DNA from: Oscillospiraceae bacterium
GTDB lineage: Bacteria > Bacillota > Clostridia > Oscillospirales > Ruminococcaceae
NCBI GenBank assembly: GCA_017472375.1
Contig: JAFUQL010000303.1
Location: 1-6,352, forward strand
DNA: 6,352 nucleotides
Direction: 5' to 3'
The position numbers were made by a program, and so were the translations under genes. The notes below the pieces were generated by a model. It searched no databases, was not told the DNA's origin, and saw only the letters and a program-made list of their open reading frames with translations. Of the stretch, positions 6,134-6,352 are shown in pieces; the first letter of the stretch is position 1, and every line of letters starts with the position of its first letter.

Positions 6134-6309
6134 AGGAACGCTTTGCCTGCGGCAAACCGTTCGGGCGCTTGCGGCGTTTCGCCGCCGCTGCGCGCTAGAT
6201 CGGCGGAGCAAGGCTCCCCCGGAGCCTTCCTCTTCGCCGATCACCCACGTCTGGCTTCGATCCCCGGTCGGCACCAACAAAAGCCCACCCTTCGGTGTGC
6301 TTCTTTTGT
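6115..6309. other. Hairpin-dense intergenic stretch with no credible protein gene
   Basis: Between the terminator-like hairpin and the tRNA there is almost back-to-back potential secondary structure: AACGcTTTGCC-TGC-GGCAAAcCGTT (6137-6161), GCGGCG-TTT-CGCCGC (6171-6185), a two-level hairpin (6198-6242) and the tRNA-overlapping inverted repeat (6272-6314). Open frames across it are Arg/Ser-rich, start without a ribosome binding site and run through these palindromes, so I do not call a gene. It may be a structured trailer of the tRNA transcript or a repeat element. Confidence 0.6.
6198..6242. repeat. Two-level hairpin
   Basis: An outer stem GATCGGCG (6198-6205) / CGCCGATC (6235-6242) encloses an inner stem AAGGCTCC (6210-6217), loop CCC, GGAGCCTT (6221-6228). 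Both stems are perfect 8-bp pairs. No U-tract follows on either strand, so it is not an intrinsic terminator. Confidence 0.75.
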
Positions 6310-6333
6310 TGGTGACCCGACCGGGACTCGAAC
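6253..6333. repeat. Imperfect inverted repeat that includes the 3' end of tRNA-Glu
   Basis: CACCAACAAAAG (6272-6283) is perfectly complementary to CTTTTGTTGGTG (6303-6314), which contains the encoded CCA end. The similarity continues outward, with two single-base gaps and a few mismatches, to about 6253 and 6333, covering the acceptor strand and part of the T arm. The left arm thus reads like a degenerate tRNA 3' end on the plus strand (CTTCGATCCCCGGTCGGCAC, then CAAC). The centre can fold further: GCCCACC, CTTC, GGTGTGC with one mismatch. Confidence 0.75.
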
Positions 6334-6352
6334 CCGGGTTACCGCCGTGAAA
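6310..6352 (-). tRNA. tRNA-Glu (UUC), 3' part only, cut by the window edge
   Basis: Read on the minus strand from 6352: U33, anticodon TTC, AC, the 3' anticodon-stem strand GGCGG, variable region TAAC, T stem CCGGG with loop TTCGAGT and CCCGG, acceptor strand TCGGGTC, discriminator A and an encoded CCA (6310-6312). GGCGG followed by TAAC, together with the loop TTTCAC, is the standard bacterial tRNA-Glu(UUC) arrangement. The D arm, the 5' acceptor strand and the 5' anticodon stem lie beyond the window. Confidence 0.9.

Noticed and set aside
6253..6277. A plus-strand tRNA gene ending in CACCA near 6277
   Set aside because: The T stem is mispaired and the upstream bases form a different hairpin (6198-6242). 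No D arm or anticodon arm can be drawn, so it is kept only as a tRNA-end repeat.
6014..6280. An 88-codon minus-strand frame beginning MLVPTGDRSQ
   Set aside because: It runs through several perfect hairpins and the tRNA-like repeat, is Arg/Ser-rich and has no ribosome binding site. It reads as translated repeat sequence.
1..6352. CRISPR array
   Set aside because: No regularly spaced direct repeats with unique spacers are present on either strand.

Overview
The window looks like a chromosomal segment of a GC-rich, low-redundancy Gram-positive gut anaerobe, most likely an Oscillospiraceae/Ruminococcaceae-type Firmicute (Faecalibacterium, Gemmiger or Subdoligranulum-like). The grounds are strong AGGAGG-type ribosome binding sites, third positions dominated by G and C, a Rae1/YacP-type domain (a Firmicute family) and compact GC-rich hairpin terminators. 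The genus is an inference; no marker gene fixes it.

Layout. Bases 2-277 are the 3' end of an AT-richer membrane-protein gene on the plus strand, compositionally unlike everything else here. It converges through a perfect 14-bp hairpin terminator (328-360) on a minus-strand ADP-ribosylglycohydrolase gene (380-1339). That gene is divergent from a plus-strand two-gene operon. The first operon gene (1497-4097) encodes an 866-residue protein in which an EF-G/TetM-like translational GTPase is fused to a C-terminal Rae1/YacP-like NYN endoribonuclease domain. The second (4108-4902) is a Cof-type HAD hydrolase, 10 bases downstream with its ribosome binding site overlapping the stop codon of the first. 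The intergenic stretch 1340-1496 carries candidate back-to-back promoters and a terminator-like hairpin in the presumed leader of the GTPase gene. A second perfect 14-bp hairpin (4925-4956) ends the operon.

Converging from the right is a minus-strand gene (4978-5928) for an unrecognised 316-residue protein with N-terminal repeats, a Gly/Ala-rich linker and one membrane segment. Upstream of it, about 380 bases hold no credible protein gene but are dense in inverted repeats and finish in the 3' half of a minus-strand tRNA-Glu(UUC) cut by the window edge. Two further degenerate copies of the tRNA 3' end, one direct and one inverted, lie in this stretch.

The most interesting element is the GTPase-nuclease fusion. 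Known ribosomal protection proteins and the known A-site mRNA endonuclease Rae1 both work at the ribosomal A site, so one polypeptide carrying both suggests a translation-linked mRNA cleavage or ribosome-clearing factor rather than a plain tetracycline resistance protein. The active-site residues of both halves appear intact.
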